Shown one piece after another: positions 1 through 11,997 of a stretch of DNA of 64,000 nt; positions within the stretch are counted from its first letter, which is position 1, and every line of letters starts with the position of its first letter. The notes below the pieces were generated by a model. That model was not told where the DNA came from. It worked only from the letters and a program-made list of their open reading frames with translations, and made no database searches. Source of the stretch: Paracamarosporium sp. OC-R06-R3 (taxonomy: Eukaryota; Ascomycota; Dothideomycetes; Pleosporales; Didymosphaeriaceae); assembly GCA_019828545.1 (NCBI GenBank), contig JACVRA010000155.1:17544-81543 (forward strand), read 5' to 3'. The position numbers and the translations under genes were made by a program.

Positions 1-2
1 CC

Positions 3-1546
3 GCCGGAACCCCTGCCCAGAAATACTATCCTCCAACTCCCTCAGGCGCAGCCTCCAATTCACCCCTGGGGCTGGCCGATATCCGACCCCGCGCAAACTC
101 AAACATGGCCGAGGAGCCGACCGGTGCAGGCACCCTGTTTACCGAGAGCGACCGCACCCCTTCCAACAGCAGCTATCTCACGCCGTGGCCCGTGTACGCA
201 TTCGATTGGTGCAAGTGGAATGTGCATGGTGGCAATGGCGCCGGGAAGATGGCTGTTGGTAGCTACCTGGAAGACACGCATAATTTTGTACGGCAGCATT
301 CAATTGACCACACCGTATAATAGACTGACACTGCGCAGATCCAAATCCTTGATACCAGTCTCACGCCGCAAGACGTCTCCTCGCCTGGAGCCCCACAATA
401 CGGTCTCGAATACACACGAGTGGCCGAAGCCACCTGCTCTTATCCTGTGACAAGAATTCTGTGGGAACCGCCATCTACACAGAAACAGTCCACAGACTTG
501 CTCGCCACATCTGGGGATCATTTGAGACTGTGGTCGCTTCCTCAAAGCACCGGACCCCAAACAAGCAACACAATCACACGGTCGTCCTCCGTCAACACGA
601 GAGATCCCCCGCCGCAGAAGCTGACCCCCCTGGCACTTCTTTCCAATTCCAAAACCCCCGAACATACCGCACCGCTTACTTCGCTCGATTGGAACACCCT
701 ATCTCCAAAGCTTATAATCACGTCCAGTATAGACACCACATGCACGATCTGGGATATACCGACATTGACTGCGAAAACGCAGCTAATAGCGCACGACAAG
801 GAAGTCTTCGATGTGCGCTTCTGCGCAGGGAGCGTGGATGTGTTTGTCAGTTGCGGTGCAGATGGCAGCGTGCGAATGTTTGATCTTCGAAGTCTGGAAC
901 ATAGCACCATTATCTACGAGCCATCAGAGAAGCCGCCTGGACAGGGAGACAAAGGTGCGCATACCGGTTCTGTGTAATTATTTTGCTAATTTGGACAGAC
1001 TCCCCAGGAGGTCGCATGTCGCCCACCAAAGCCCAACAAACCATGTCCTACGCCCCGCCCCTCCTCCGTCTCGCTGCGTCCCCCCACGACGCACATCTCC
1101 TCGCTACCTTTGCCGCCGATTCAAATCTTATCCGCATCCTCGACGTAAGACAACCTGGACAAGCGCTCCTAGAACTCCGTGGCCACTCGGCATCCGTCAA
1201 CTCGATAGAATGGAATCCCTCTAGACGAGGCATGCTTGCCTCCGGTGGAGATGACTCTCTTGTTCTTGTTTGGGATCTCCTACACTCGCAAAACGGTGCC
1301 GTGGTTAGCGGCGATCATGCAGCTCAACCGCCTACGCCCGCCAGCGCGCACCCTTCGAATGGTGGTCAAGGGTCAGGCAACCAGGGCTCTGGAGGAACAA
1401 TGGGCCAGAAAGGGCCGTATGCCAGCTGGAGGTGCGAGTACGAAGTGGGAAATCTAAGCTGGGCGCCGCAAAGCGCATTGACGGGGTCTGGCGGCGAGTG
1501 GGTCGGCGTCTGCGGCGGCAGAGGCATATGGGGCGTCAAGCTATAG
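3..1546 (+). CDS. WD40-repeat protein, DCAF7/HAN11/LWD1-like (5' end outside window)
   Basis: The frame is open back to the first bases, with the proline-rich lead typical of the fungal proteins, so the true start lies upstream. Exons are 3-287, 339-954 and 999-1546, and the phases close at both junctions. The first join gives LEDTHNFIQILD, a conserved segment of this family. WD-type units are visible as [57 protein letters not shown] and [29 protein letters not shown], and the C-terminus has the hallmark [15 protein letters not shown]. Family members are beta-propeller scaffolds for kinases and CUL4-DDB1 ubiquitin ligases; a scaffold role here is inferred. A glycine/serine/glutamine-rich insert lies between the last two blades. 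Confidence 0.9.
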
Positions 1547-2311
1547 GAGGAGACGTGAACGCAGAGTGGACAATGAGGTCCTGTGTATGTCCGCATTTTT
1601 CTGTCTGTGTCTGTATGATTGATGAGCATCTGACTCGGCATTGATTGACTGGGAGACTGACTGCTCTGCTCTTTGGCTGGTTTGCGATTGATTGAATGAG
1701 TTGCAGTGCGATGCGTTGCGATGCGAAGCGAAGTGAAGCGTTGGGCGGCGTTTTGTTCTTCATCTTGAATGTTTGCCGGTGGACGACTAGATACCTTTAG
1801 ATGTAGCTGTGTCGGTGTATATGCATGGCGTGGCGTGGCATGGCGTGGTGCGGTGTGGCGCGGTGTAGGGAAGACGAGACAAGAAAAGAAAGAAAAGCAG
1901 GGATGCGCATGGGATATGAATACGATGTATAGTTCTACCTACTTGTGAGGCCGTTGTTGTTGTGATGCGTGGTTCGTTTCTTCTCTCCATTTGAATTTGA
2001 GGTGAAACGCTGGGTAGGATGGAGATGGAGATGGAGATGGAGGCTGATGGGTGCGTGAGTGAGGTGTTTGTCACGGACATCTCTCTCCCTCTCCCGCTCG
2101 CGCTCGCGCTCACCGGCGGGCCTGGATTAATCAACGTAAATTAGTGGTGTGGTGTGGTGTGGTGGTTTTGTACTTTTGTACTAGACTTACTCACGCATTC
2201 ACTTGCTGCCTGTTTGCGCTCATGGTATCCAGGCGCATCGGCTGCGAAGTACCGACATGACGTGCGCTGTCCTATGTGTTTTATGTTCGGGTTGAGGGAC
2301 TGGGTTATTTA

Positions 2312-2485
2312 TCTGTCTATCTGTCTGTCTGTCTGTCTGTCTGNNNNNNNNNNNNNNNNNNNNNNNNNNNNNNNNNNNNNNNNNNNNNNNNNNNNNNNNN
2401 NNNNNNNNNNNNNNNNNNNNNNNNNNNNNNNNNNNNNNNNNNNNNNNNNNNNNNNNNNNNNNNNNNNNNNNNNNNNNNNNNNNNN

Positions 2486-2524
<39 letters not shown>

Positions 2525-2537
2525 TTGTTTGTTTGTT
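2312..2537. repeat. (CTGT)n microsatellite containing an assembly gap
   Basis: Perfect CTGT/GTCT tandem units run into a block of 142 Ns (2344-2485) and resume on the other side, then decay to GTTT units. The gap is therefore very likely an unresolved expansion of the same repeat. Its true length cannot be inferred from the number of Ns. Confidence 0.95.
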
Positions 2538-3082
2538 GGTTTATGTCGTCGGAACACGGTTTGGTTTACTTTACTATGGAGTTTACAGATTTGTCTTGTG
2601 TGGGATGGGGATAAGCTTTGGTAGGCATGTGGGTAGAAAGTGGGCTTCTATTTCAGAGAGTGCGAGGGTTGGGTTTATTGGAGGTCGGTGGGGGTTTGGT
2701 GTGTTTGTATCAGGGGTTGGTGGGTTGTTCACGGCTTTTCGTTTCTTTGTTTTTTTTCTTCTCGAATTGCGGAGGTATGGTGTGGGTGTGGTATGGGTAT
2801 GTGTGTTTGACATGCTAGGCGTTGAGGAGCTAGGATTAAGCTTGTGGAAAGATGAGGTCGATTAGGCGGATTTTGGCTCTGTTGTATGTGGGATTGCATG
2901 TAGCAACCAGGGATATGCTAAATCACGTTTACGTTGGATGTTCTCCGTACGGTATAGCGATCCATATTGTATATGAGAGAGGACTGAAGGTATGCAGCTT
3001 CAATCCCGTATCCTTTCATAGGCTCTACTGCCAACAAACGCGCGAGCGAGCAAGGAAAAAGCATATATGTATAGGTGTGGTG

Positions 3083-3240
3083 ATTCGAACTCCCGCACCG
3101 TCCGATCTCTAGATAAAAAAAGGTCAAAAACTAAAAGCCACTTCGAAGCCCGGCTCAAAGAACCCTATTACGAGTTTTTGTTTGATTCGGTGATGAAACT
3201 TAGAATGAACTAGTATATATAGAGTGTCTATAATAGGATA
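3083..3240. repeat. Dispersed repeat, copy A
   Basis: First of two direct copies. The core at 3125-3165 (41 bp) is identical to 3443-3483. Flanking similarity continues on both sides: ATTCGAACTCCCGC before the core, GTTTTTGTTTGATTCGG and GTATATATAGAG after it. On the minus strand it carries AGTTCGAATC, which resembles a pol III B box, but no tRNA cloverleaf can be folded. Confidence 0.8.
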
Positions 3241-3385
3241 TATAATAAGTATGCGTGGATGGTGGTTAGTAGATGAATGACTTAGCTAGACGGCAGTGAA
3301 ATATGTAAGTGAGAGTGAGTGAGTGAATAAGAGAAGAGATGTATGTACACTCTGCCGATATAAATCTTAAAGAGGTGCAAAGCAA

Positions 3386-3560
3386 ATTCGAACTCCCGCC
3401 CCGTCTGATCTTTTCCATAACTGTGCAAAGCAAAAAAAAAGGCAAAAACTAAAAGCCACTTCGAAGCCCGGCTCAAAGAACCCAATTGAGTTTTTGTTTG
3501 ATTCGGTAGTAGTATTTCTAATTAATGAGTATATATAGAGCATTTATGATATATAGATAA
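3386..3560. repeat. Dispersed repeat, copy B
   Basis: Second direct copy, about 300 bp downstream of copy A. Relative to copy A it has a roughly 15-bp longer A-rich spacer before the identical 41-bp core (3443-3483). Both copies end in AT-rich sequence with GTATATATAGAG. Confidence 0.8.
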
Positions 3561-4433
3561 AGATGGGGATAGTGGTTTGGTGAGAGGACTGAATTGTGGT
3601 GGAAGGGATGGAGAAGTGGGTGGGTAAATGGGTAAGTGAGGTCAACGAAAACGAACCATGAGATCAGCTCTCGCTAATTCGTTCGATTACTGCTCTTCGA
3701 CTAACATTCGATAGTTTTATCGACAAGGACTACTAAGATATCGTGAAGGCTAACACTGTTATGCTTGGATGGGTGAGGTGGAGTGGTTATGGTGATTTTT
3801 TACTACTTGTTAGAGGTAGTGGGAGCTTGGAGAAAAATGTAGAGGGCTGCAACCGCCGAGTACGAGGGACGAATGTACTCACCCTTTATTACCATCCCAA
3901 CCTTTATGGGCACAAACTGGCTGACTCTTCCTTCTTTGATAAAATAAGACCTAGATAAGGGGCTGCATACGTGACGGTGGTGGGTATGCGTCCAAGAACG
4001 TCAGACAAGGAAGATGAAGACGACAAGAGGAAATAGAAGGACGTTCTAAAACGCTGTTCGAGCACCTGAGACAGCACCAAGCCGAGCGTACTTACTCCAA
4101 GAAAGATGTCACCGAAAGAAACAATGCATAAAGACCAAGATCTCAGTTCAACTCCAAATATTATACTTCAGAAAAACGCAAAATGCAGCGTCATCTAGGG
4201 TATATCTATGCGCGTACGCTCACACATCCACCCTTACACCAAACTAAACGCCGAGATCTAAACAGATAAGCAGGGAGAACAGATAGCTAGACAATCCAAT
4301 CCATCGTATGTACCAACGCCACCACACCACAAAATGCATCATCATCATCTAATCAATTAACCAAGCAAACCACCACTTACACCTCAACCCCGCTCCACTC
4401 CAACCAGATTAACCAACCAGATTAACCAATCAC

Positions 4434-5561
4434 CTAATACCTAAACCTCAACCCCCTCTGCACAATACCGACAATCGGCTCCGCAACCGGCGTCCCGGAG
4501 ATCTCAGTAATAGTAACATGGTCCCCCTTAGCCGGACCCTCCTGCTCCACAGGCGTAGCCTCCTCCTCAACAACCGTCTCATTCCCGCCAGCCGTCGCCC
4601 CACTCGCGGCCGCAACCCCAATGATGTTGTCCCCGCCAAGCACATTCTGACTCAGGCGGCTGTTAAACCGCACGATCTTCTTGATGGCGTTGTAATCCGG
4701 GACGTTGATCTTGAGGGGCGTCTCGACGGCGAGGAAAGTCACGCCTTCGGAGCACGGGGGCGTGGTGAGCGAGCCGGAGTACTGGAAGATGTTGGAGGTG
4801 TTTACTAGGGAGAGGACGCCCGAGAAGTCGATGCCGGACTCGATGGGCGTTTTGCTGCCGGGTTCGGTGATGGCGGAGAGGTGTGGGGATATGCTGGCGA
4901 TGAGGGGGTCTGAGGATTGCGTGCAGAGCTCGAACATTAGGGCGAGGACGACGATTTGGCTGGGGTCCGCTGTGGGGTGTTAGCGTGTTGGGGGTGAGGT
5001 TGGGGGATGTGAGGCACGGGGTATGGGGGTGAGACGTGGGTAAATGCAGGGTGTGTCGGATGTTGCGGTGCCGGGATGGAGGACTTACCGATGCCCTTGT
5101 GCACCATGTGGACTTCGAGGGGGAAGTACTCGCGGTTGATGCGGTGCTCGGAGGGGGTGTGAATGTGGAACTGGGCGAGACCGAATTGGTTGCCGCCGAA
5201 GGTGGTGGTGCCGTTTACGACGACCTCGATGGTGGTGTTGAGGTTCTCGAACTCGACGGCCTGCTGGGGGATGTCGAGGACGGGCTTCTCTGTGGCGAGG
5301 CTCACGGAGCTGTCTGTGTGGATGTTAGTGGAGGTGAGTAGGTCGGATAGGCTGGTCTTTCATACCGATGTTGATGGGCGACTGGTTCTTCCCGGTCTTG
5401 CAGGCTTCGTTCTCGGGAGCGAGAGAGGCCCAGTTGAGAGGGCCGAACGTGTCTTCGTAGCCGAAGTTGGGGATCTCAACTTCGCCTTCTGAACGCCTGT
5501 AGAGGCCGTGCAGACAGGAAGCGGACGCCGTGCCGGCGAGAAGAAGCGACTTGTACAGCAT
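4434..5561 (-). CDS. Secreted alpha-class carbonic anhydrase
   Basis: Exons on the minus strand are 5561-5366, 5313-5089 and 4969-4434; phases close to give 318 residues. It begins with a signal peptide (MLYKSLLLAGTASAS), followed by the alpha-CA core: QSPINI near residue 60, the zinc histidines H115 and H117 in FHIHTPSEH and H134 in EVHMVHKG, then SGSLTTPPCSEGV and the closing FNSR. All three zinc ligands are present, so it should interconvert CO2 and bicarbonate outside the cell or in the wall. The last 60 residues after the catalytic fold are low-complexity (Ala/Gly/Glu-rich) and end without a GPI-type hydrophobic tail. The final exon is followed by a pyrimidine-poor, AT-rich 3' region. 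Confidence 0.93.
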
Positions 5562-8141
5562 GATGAAGTTAGAAAGGCAGTGGAAGAATGCGGTATTACA
5601 AGATGAGATGCAACGAAAGCGTAATCGAAGGAAAAATTAGAAATGCTGAAGCGAAGGAGTGTTGGTGTCTAATGAAGCCAAAGACGATGTCGGACGGGAG
5701 TGTATTATAGACGGCGATCAACGCACAGAGCAGAGAGAATGACAGCCAGGATCTACCCGAGACCGTAAGAATTAGGAAATGCAGAAGTAGGGCTTAGACC
5801 AAGCTGCGCCCGAGCGTCGCAAACGAGAGAAGGCTGAGAGAGAAGTGAAGTGGGTGGAAAGGAGAGCCAACAGCATTACCCAAGCACAGTTATATCGGTG
5901 ATGAGATGACCGAGGAGCAACGCCTCGTCAGTAGGCAGGCCGGCGGAGCGTGCTTAGCCAAGAGGTAGTGCGGCCATCTCACACAGTTGAGCACCTCCGT
6001 AGGGGCTCTAGCGAATTGAAGGGGTCTACGCCCTCGCGGTGAAGATGCAGGCGGACGGCGGCTTCCACGCTGCCAAGCGGCGGAGGCGGCTAAGAACAGG
6101 CTAGAGACATTTGGCACCGTTTGACACCCGTACGCTAAGGCCTTGACAGGTGCTTACCCAGTCCCCAGAGTAGACAAACGGGCACCAGTCTGGCCAAGGA
6201 GGTCGAGACCATTGCCCTTCCGCTCGGAGATGCTCGCCGCCTACAAGTCCGACGGCGAGGCTTCTTCGCCCTGGAGAGAGAAAACGGGACTTCGATATCG
6301 TCCGTCGCACGAGGTACTCTCCGCCCAGCACAGGTCCTCGTTCAATTCTCGCAACGCATGCCCTCTTCCCGACCCTCCCGACAAAAACAGACCACTCTGA
6401 CGAACTCACGAGCACCAGCCCCGCTGAAACTTCTTGTCATGCTTGGAAACAACTTGGCCGCTGGGCGGGGACGGGACGCACCCCTGTACGGACATGCTCA
6501 TACGTGAGAGGCGGAGATCTTGGCTCGACGTCTGGGCAAGCGCGCACCACGCAAACAAGCACACGCACCGCACACTCTGGACACGGCGTATCCACCGACC
6601 CTCCCGTTCGTCGCGGCGGCTCCCCCACAAGCCCGCTTCTCTGACGCTGGGGACCGCTCCCCCTCGAAATCAGCCCATTGTGAAACGCGAAAGAAACCCA
6701 ATGCCCTGCCTGAGGCGCAAACCAAGAAGCCACGCACTACTCGCCACGCTCGACTCCTCCTGGGGATACGTGAAGCCCCCGTCGGAAAGCATCGTCGCCG
6801 CGCGAGGCAAGGAACTGCATGTCATCACCGTGTCGCGCGAGCTGAGGCAGGCAGGCGGCGGATATTCGTCGCCAAGAGAGCGCTTGGCGAAGGATTGCTG
6901 ATTCCGGGACCGCGCGCAACAGCACAGCGCGAGGTAGACTAAGCTGCTGAGAAGCGGCCGCCAGACGCAGCCATGGTTGCGAGGTCACGAGCCACGAGGG
7001 GTATACGAGGTGCGCGTTCGAGGGTGGACTTGCGAGGCACTATTCTATTCTGTTCTATTCACTGCATCAACCGTATCATAACCATACCACACCGTTCTCC
7101 CTAGCACCATCTAATTATACTCAATCCATCTTGTAACGCTCAAGTAGCTCACCATACAAACCATAAACTGGAAACTAAACTAAACTAGAGTAGAGTAAAA
7201 CTAGCCTACACTCTCAAACCCACCCTCCTCCCCACAAACCCAGAAAAAGCACAACAATACAAAAATCACACACTCAACCGGGCAGACAGACAGGGTCATA
7301 CGAAGCTAACCAACTCCGCGCCCCAACGTGCCTGCCTAGCCGACGTCGACTTCGCAAGCCCATACACGTTTTCTCGTCCGCACGTCGGTGGTCGGTATCT
7401 CGGCGGTTTGTTAGCGCAACGGGCCGCCACTGGGTAGCTTCTCGGGCGACGGGCGGGCGGTGCATGTCACGTTGCTATTTTTGGGCGCGTGCACGCGGTG
7501 CGGGCTGCAGGTAGGCCCGAGAGAGCGGCCGTGATGGACTTTCCCTTCTTTGCGCTACTGTTTACTTAGGCCTGCTGTGCTGTACACGCGTCTTGGATGA
7601 GCAGAGCAATACTTGGGTGGAACGGGAAGGGAAGGAAAAGAGGAGAGGAGAAAAGAGAAGAGGAGTATCATGTGAAGTGTCACGGTCTGCGGATCACAGT
7701 ATCGATGGCGAACACTACAAGCCTGCGGCTTCTCTATTCCTAACATCAAACAAACTGCAACTTGGGTTCCGCCTCCACCGCACCCCCTCGCACACACACT
7801 CCAAACATTAACGGCATACAGCCCAGACAGACAGACAGACAGACAGATAGACAGACGCCCTAGTATACACGCAAAAGCAGTGACAGCAACACAGATATAG
7901 CATCGAACAAGCCGTTCCGCTGACGGACTCGAGCAAACAATATTCGAGAGACAAACACGAATGCGATGCTGCGCGAGCAGACATTGTTCCGCCCAATGCG
8001 TCTTTCCAATACGCCGACGCCGATATAACCTTGAGAGAAAGTCGAAGAAATATGTAGAAGGAAAAATAACCGCAATGATGGAAACAGAAAGAGGAGTATC
8101 AACTTTAGAGGTGCCGAATGTCGCCACGTCAACTAACAGTA
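5562..8141. other. Gene-less GC-rich interval
   Basis: About 2.6 kb between the carbonic anhydrase start and the basic ORF near PPZ. Several overlapping open frames exist on both strands at 5.9-7.0 kb, but none has a domain, spliced continuation or consistent codon pattern; they reflect high GC content. The right part holds a polypurine tract (7620-7665) and a short GACA microsatellite. Confidence 0.55.
7823..7855. repeat. Short (CAGA)n microsatellite
   Basis: Eight near-perfect CAGA/GACA units. It is the same tetranucleotide as the gap-containing microsatellite at 2.3 kb but on the opposite strand. Confidence 0.9.
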
Positions 8142-8822
8142 CTACCAGGGCACTTTCACAATGTTCGATATGGCCGCATTCCTTGACTTGGCTGGTTTCC
8201 TGCCGGTCTTTTCATACCGCTTCGTGCGAGTCGTGTCGGCTTCGACCCAGGTGTGATCGGCAATTTCTGCTAATTCCTGCTGCGAACGGAGGCGCTCGGG
8301 AAGAATGCTTGATTTTTCTGGTAAGGTGGATTCCCAAAATGCCCATCTTTCTTTCAGGCCCATGCCGCAGACTTCCGATTCCTCTAATTCGCCAACTGAC
8401 GTTTCTTCCGACTCTGAATCGCTACCATTGGCTTCAGCCTCGTGTTCACGTGTATCGGTCGCATCTGGCGTTTGTGTCCCGGATCCAGCAGCTGTGACCC
8501 TTTCAAAAGTCTCCAAAATTCTACGCTCGACCAGTTCGCTCGATGAACGTTTCATGGCTGTGCGTCGCCGCATTTTCTTCAGTTTTCGCCGTTTCTTCAG
8601 CTTCGCAGCCAGGCCCAAGCCAACACACGCTAAATCCGACTGCTCGTGTGCCTTGGCGTTTGCGTCAGCTTTTCTGAGCCTAACAAAGAGGTTGTGCGAC
8701 TCGTTGCCCTATCGGAAGAGCATATTAGTAACTCTGGGGATATTGTGATGCAGGCTAAGAACAGAGTTAGTTACACTGCTATAATTAGATGGCCCTGTGA
8801 CAGTACGTCGATTAGCGGCCAT
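8142..8822 (-). CDS. Basic protein of unknown function, or alternative C-terminus of PPZ
   Basis: The main exon (8708-8142) encodes 188 residues: [20 protein letters not shown], a strongly basic stretch [16 protein letters not shown], an acidic serine-rich middle and a C-terminal [22 protein letters not shown]. It has no ATG at its beginning. A good 3' splice site (TACTAAT branch, then GATAG) ends at 8709. A first exon 8822-8775 ([16 protein letters not shown]) with donor GTAACT gives an in-phase 204-residue protein and a 66-bp intron. The alternative is splicing from the PPZ donor at 8837, also in phase, which would make this a basic PPZ tail. The TAG at the acceptor is the only stop separating the two frames. 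I do not recognise the family. Confidence 0.55.
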
Positions 8823-10445
8823 CGGTATCATACGTACTGGTGAGTTGAGCATGCTTTGCCGCTTGTTCCTGCTTTTCTTAATATGCTGCTTCAGCGCACT
8901 AGAATCGAGAGGCTTGAGGAGCTCGAAACTACAGAGCAACTCTGCCGAAACCGACATCACAGCGCCCCAGTTGTCAAATTCACCACAATACTGTCAAATG
9001 TTAGTAGCGTATCTAGAAAAATGCATTGAATGACTCACATTCGGTGCAGAGAAGACGGTGACCAAAATGCGATCGTTGAAGAACTCATAACCATCTTCAA
9101 CCACCATGTGGGCTCTGCATACAAGATCGAAATCGTGACGTTGCAAAAACTCCATGATGACCTTTTTCCCGAAACAATAGCTGACTCCTCGCTCGTTCGA
9201 TTCCCAGTCGTTTTCCATATCGGCAGGATCACTCCACAACAGGTCGTTCAGCAATCCGTAATCCGGAACGTCCGTAGGCCGCGCGATTTGGCGGATATCA
9301 TCCATGTGTGACAAGCTCGGAGAAAGCCCACCATGAACGCAAAAGATCTTCTGTGCAACAATAGCAGCGATGGGAAGGGTATTAAAGGTGTCCACGAATG
9401 CCTTCCAGACCTTGATATTACATCTTCTCTTACACTCGTCGTAAAATCCGTACACTCGGGTGACATTAGCGCATTCGTGATTGCCCCGTAGAAGGAAGAA
9501 GTTCTCTGGAAACTTGAGCTTGTAGCACAACAGCAGTAGGATCGTCTCTAGACTTTGCTTGCCCCGGTCGACGTAGTCTCCAAGGAACAGATAGTTGGAG
9601 TTGGGTGGGAAGCCGCACATCTCGAACATGCGAATGAGATCGGTATACTGCCCGTGTACGTCACCAACAATCTTCACAGGCGCGGATAGCTCGAGGAGGG
9701 CGGGCTGGTTGAGAAAGACTTCGCGTGCGGCCGAGCAGATGGCCATGATTTCGGCATTCTTCAAGCACACAGTCTTGGTGACTTTGCCCGCATAACCTGC
9801 ATCCAGCAACCGCTGAATCATGTCGTCCAGGTCGATTGCCTTCAGCGCACTGATCTCCATTGGAGACCCTGCTCCATCATTTGCGGGCGGCGATTGTTCC
9901 ACGCGCGGAATGGGCTGATCCTTCTTTTGTAGAATAGATTCTCCTGGTTGAGCGCTGGCCAATGGTAGTGGCACTCCCGTGGGACCGACGTCTGATACAT
10001 AGTCGACCTCGCCTGTCTTCTGAGCCTCGTCCACATGCTCGTGGGTGCCTGTCCCCACAGTTGCACCATGAACTGGGGATGGAGGCGGTTCCGCGTCGTC
10101 GGGTACGGCATCGGCCATGGCGGAGCTGTTGATTGCGGCCTCTTGTGCGGAGGCGGTGGAGCCGCGACGAGATCTTATTCCTCCCTTGCTGTTCGTTGAC
10201 TTCGTCGACGCGGCGTCAGATTTGTCGGGCTTCGAATTGCCATCGTTGGCCAAGTTTGAGACGGAGTTGCGAGGACTGTCTGATTTCCCGACTGGGATCT
10301 TGGACCTGATAGAGTTGCGGATGGAGCGTGTGGATTCCCTGGTGTCTGCTCGTTCGAACGAGCGATAGTTCTCACGCTCTAGCGAGACGCCGTCCACGGT
10401 GCCCTTGTCCCCCTTGTTCTTGCCGCTCGACTGCTGGTTGCCCAT
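8709..10445 (-). CDS. Serine/threonine protein phosphatase, PP1-like Z type (PPZ)
   Basis: Exon 1 is 10445-9039 (469 codons) and exon 2 starts at 8990; the join gives [22 protein letters not shown], an invariant PP1-family sequence. The N-terminal 200 residues are low-complexity and Ser/Arg-rich and begin MGNQQSSG, a candidate N-myristoylation site as in yeast Ppz1. The catalytic domain shows GDVHGQ, GDYVDRG, RGNHE, HGG and the C-terminal [20 protein letters not shown] enzymes control cation homeostasis and cell-wall integrity. The conserved part ends at KRQSMLNSP (8838), directly at a strong donor GTACGT. Reading through gives 42 extra residues to the stop at 8709; splicing could give other tails. 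The start is the only ATG preceding the glycine at position 2. Confidence 0.92.
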
Positions 10446-11997
10446 GTTGGCGGTTGAACTGCCAAAGCGAGCGAATGGCGCAGTGGTTTATGGGTATAAC
10501 GGTGTGGCAGACGTTCGTGGAGCGGGGGGAAGGCGACGGCGGTGCGAGGGTTGACGCAAGTGGGGCAGTTGGGTGTTGTTGTTGCCCCAAACAGCGGGTG
10601 TCTGTCACTACAAACAGCAGTCGCGGCCGGCGATAGTTGTCGTGATGGCAAGATGGGTCACGAGCGGAGCGGTGTTAGGGCGGTCGGTAGAGACGAGAGA
10701 GGAACGCCGTCAAGCTAGCCTCCGTCGGCGCAGTCACGATCTGCTTTGCGGGACACTGGGCGTGCCAGGTCGGCAGAAGGGAGGAGACGTCGGGGGGCGA
10801 TTCGGTATCCCGCTGGCGAGCCAGAGCGATGGATGTGCGGGCAAGTGTGGTGGAGAGGGTCAGCTACAGACAAGCAGAGGCAGCACGCATGTGGGCCGAT
10901 AGTGGTGACCTCAGGCGGCGATAGGCGGCGCGCGGATGCAGCTGCGACGTAAGCGAGGCCGTGGTTTAGTGTAGGCGCCGATTACGTCTGGCGGGCGTGG
11001 CGAACGGTGCAATGCACTGAGACCGGTGAAAGCGAAAGTTTCGGTGCGGTGGGCGAACTGGGCGACGGCGGGCGGTCCTGGGAGCTAGCGCGGGGCTGGG
11101 CCTGTGAATCTGGACGCGGACGAGCTGCAGGTGATGGCTGCAGAGGCAGCTGGTGCGGAGAGGCCTGAGGGGCAGCGCGGTGGAGAGCGAAGCAGACGTC
11201 GAGAGGCGGCGTCACTGGCCGAGGCCGTGAGTGGCTCCGCACCCAGAACTATCAACTCGGGCCAAGGCCCCAAGGCGGTCTAGCAAGGGTAGCGCAGCGC
11301 TGGAGCGGGCACAAAGAAGGCTGCGAACGCGTCGGGCGAGGTGTCTCGAGGGCTGCTGGGTGCTCGGGGAGAAATCCACGTTTGAGCCTCTGTGTGCCCT
11401 CGACGGGCTAATCTGCAGCGGATCCTGAGTCACGCGCCTCGAGGCGGCACGGCGAGGTTCTTCCGACGCCGACGGTGGATGCCAAGCCAGCTCACGTCTC
11501 CCCCGGCAGCCCACTGCCGTCTTCATCCCCAGGGCCCGACGCAGTTGAATGCAAATCCAGTGCAGCTCCTCCCTGGCGTCCCGACCCGCCGAGCCTCACG
11601 CCTGTGGTCCGGCAATTCGCGCAAATTTTGCGCTGTTGGGCCCTTTGAGTCGTCTGTCGCCCTCTTGCGGCCCAATGCACAAAATCACTCACGCTGTGCA
11701 TACACTGAGCATCTAATTCTCTTGGCAACGCCACTGCAGTCATCGCCGTTGGAGCATTGAGTAGCTAGACGTCGTCCGGCCTTCTACACACATCAGACAG
11801 GTTGCAATACCAAGCTCCAAAGCTCAAGAACTTCAAAATGCCCAGACCATTGGCGCCAAGAGGAAATTCCGACAACGAGGCCTTGGAACAAGGACGTACC
11901 GGGAACTATCGCCTCAATGTGGAAAGGACTGCTTTGTGTTCATATGTGCCCACGTGGCTGCTCGTGTACAACTTCCTGCCCTCCAGCCCCCACCTCC
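10446..11997. other. Intergenic, probable PPZ promoter and 5' UTR
   Basis: 1.55 kb between the PPZ start and the ALDH stop, both on the minus strand. It is GC-rich with many short overlapping frames and no recognisable domain or spliceable exon series. Confidence 0.5.

Larger units (their letters stand above)
1547..4433. other. Gene-less 2.9 kb interval with low-complexity DNA
   Basis: No credible coding region was found. It holds low-complexity G/T-rich DNA (runs of GGCGTGGCGTGG near 1830, GGAGAT near 2020, GTGGTGTGGT near 2145), the interrupted tetranucleotide microsatellite, two copies of a dispersed repeat, and AT-rich sequence on both sides of that repeat pair. Open frames here are biased by the microsatellite and have no recognisable domain. 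Confidence 0.6.

Noticed and set aside
2154..2865. Open frames through the CTGT microsatellite
   Set aside because: They exist because the tetranucleotide lacks stops and because Ns are read as open; there is no coding signal.
3061..3115. Possible tRNA gene on the minus strand (AGTTCGAATC T-loop-like)
   Set aside because: The five-base T-stem does not pair (GGGAG against CACCA) and no acceptor or anticodon stem can be built.
5890..6990. Overlapping GC-rich frames on both strands
   Set aside because: No domain, no splice continuity and no preferred strand; they are consistent with high GC content.
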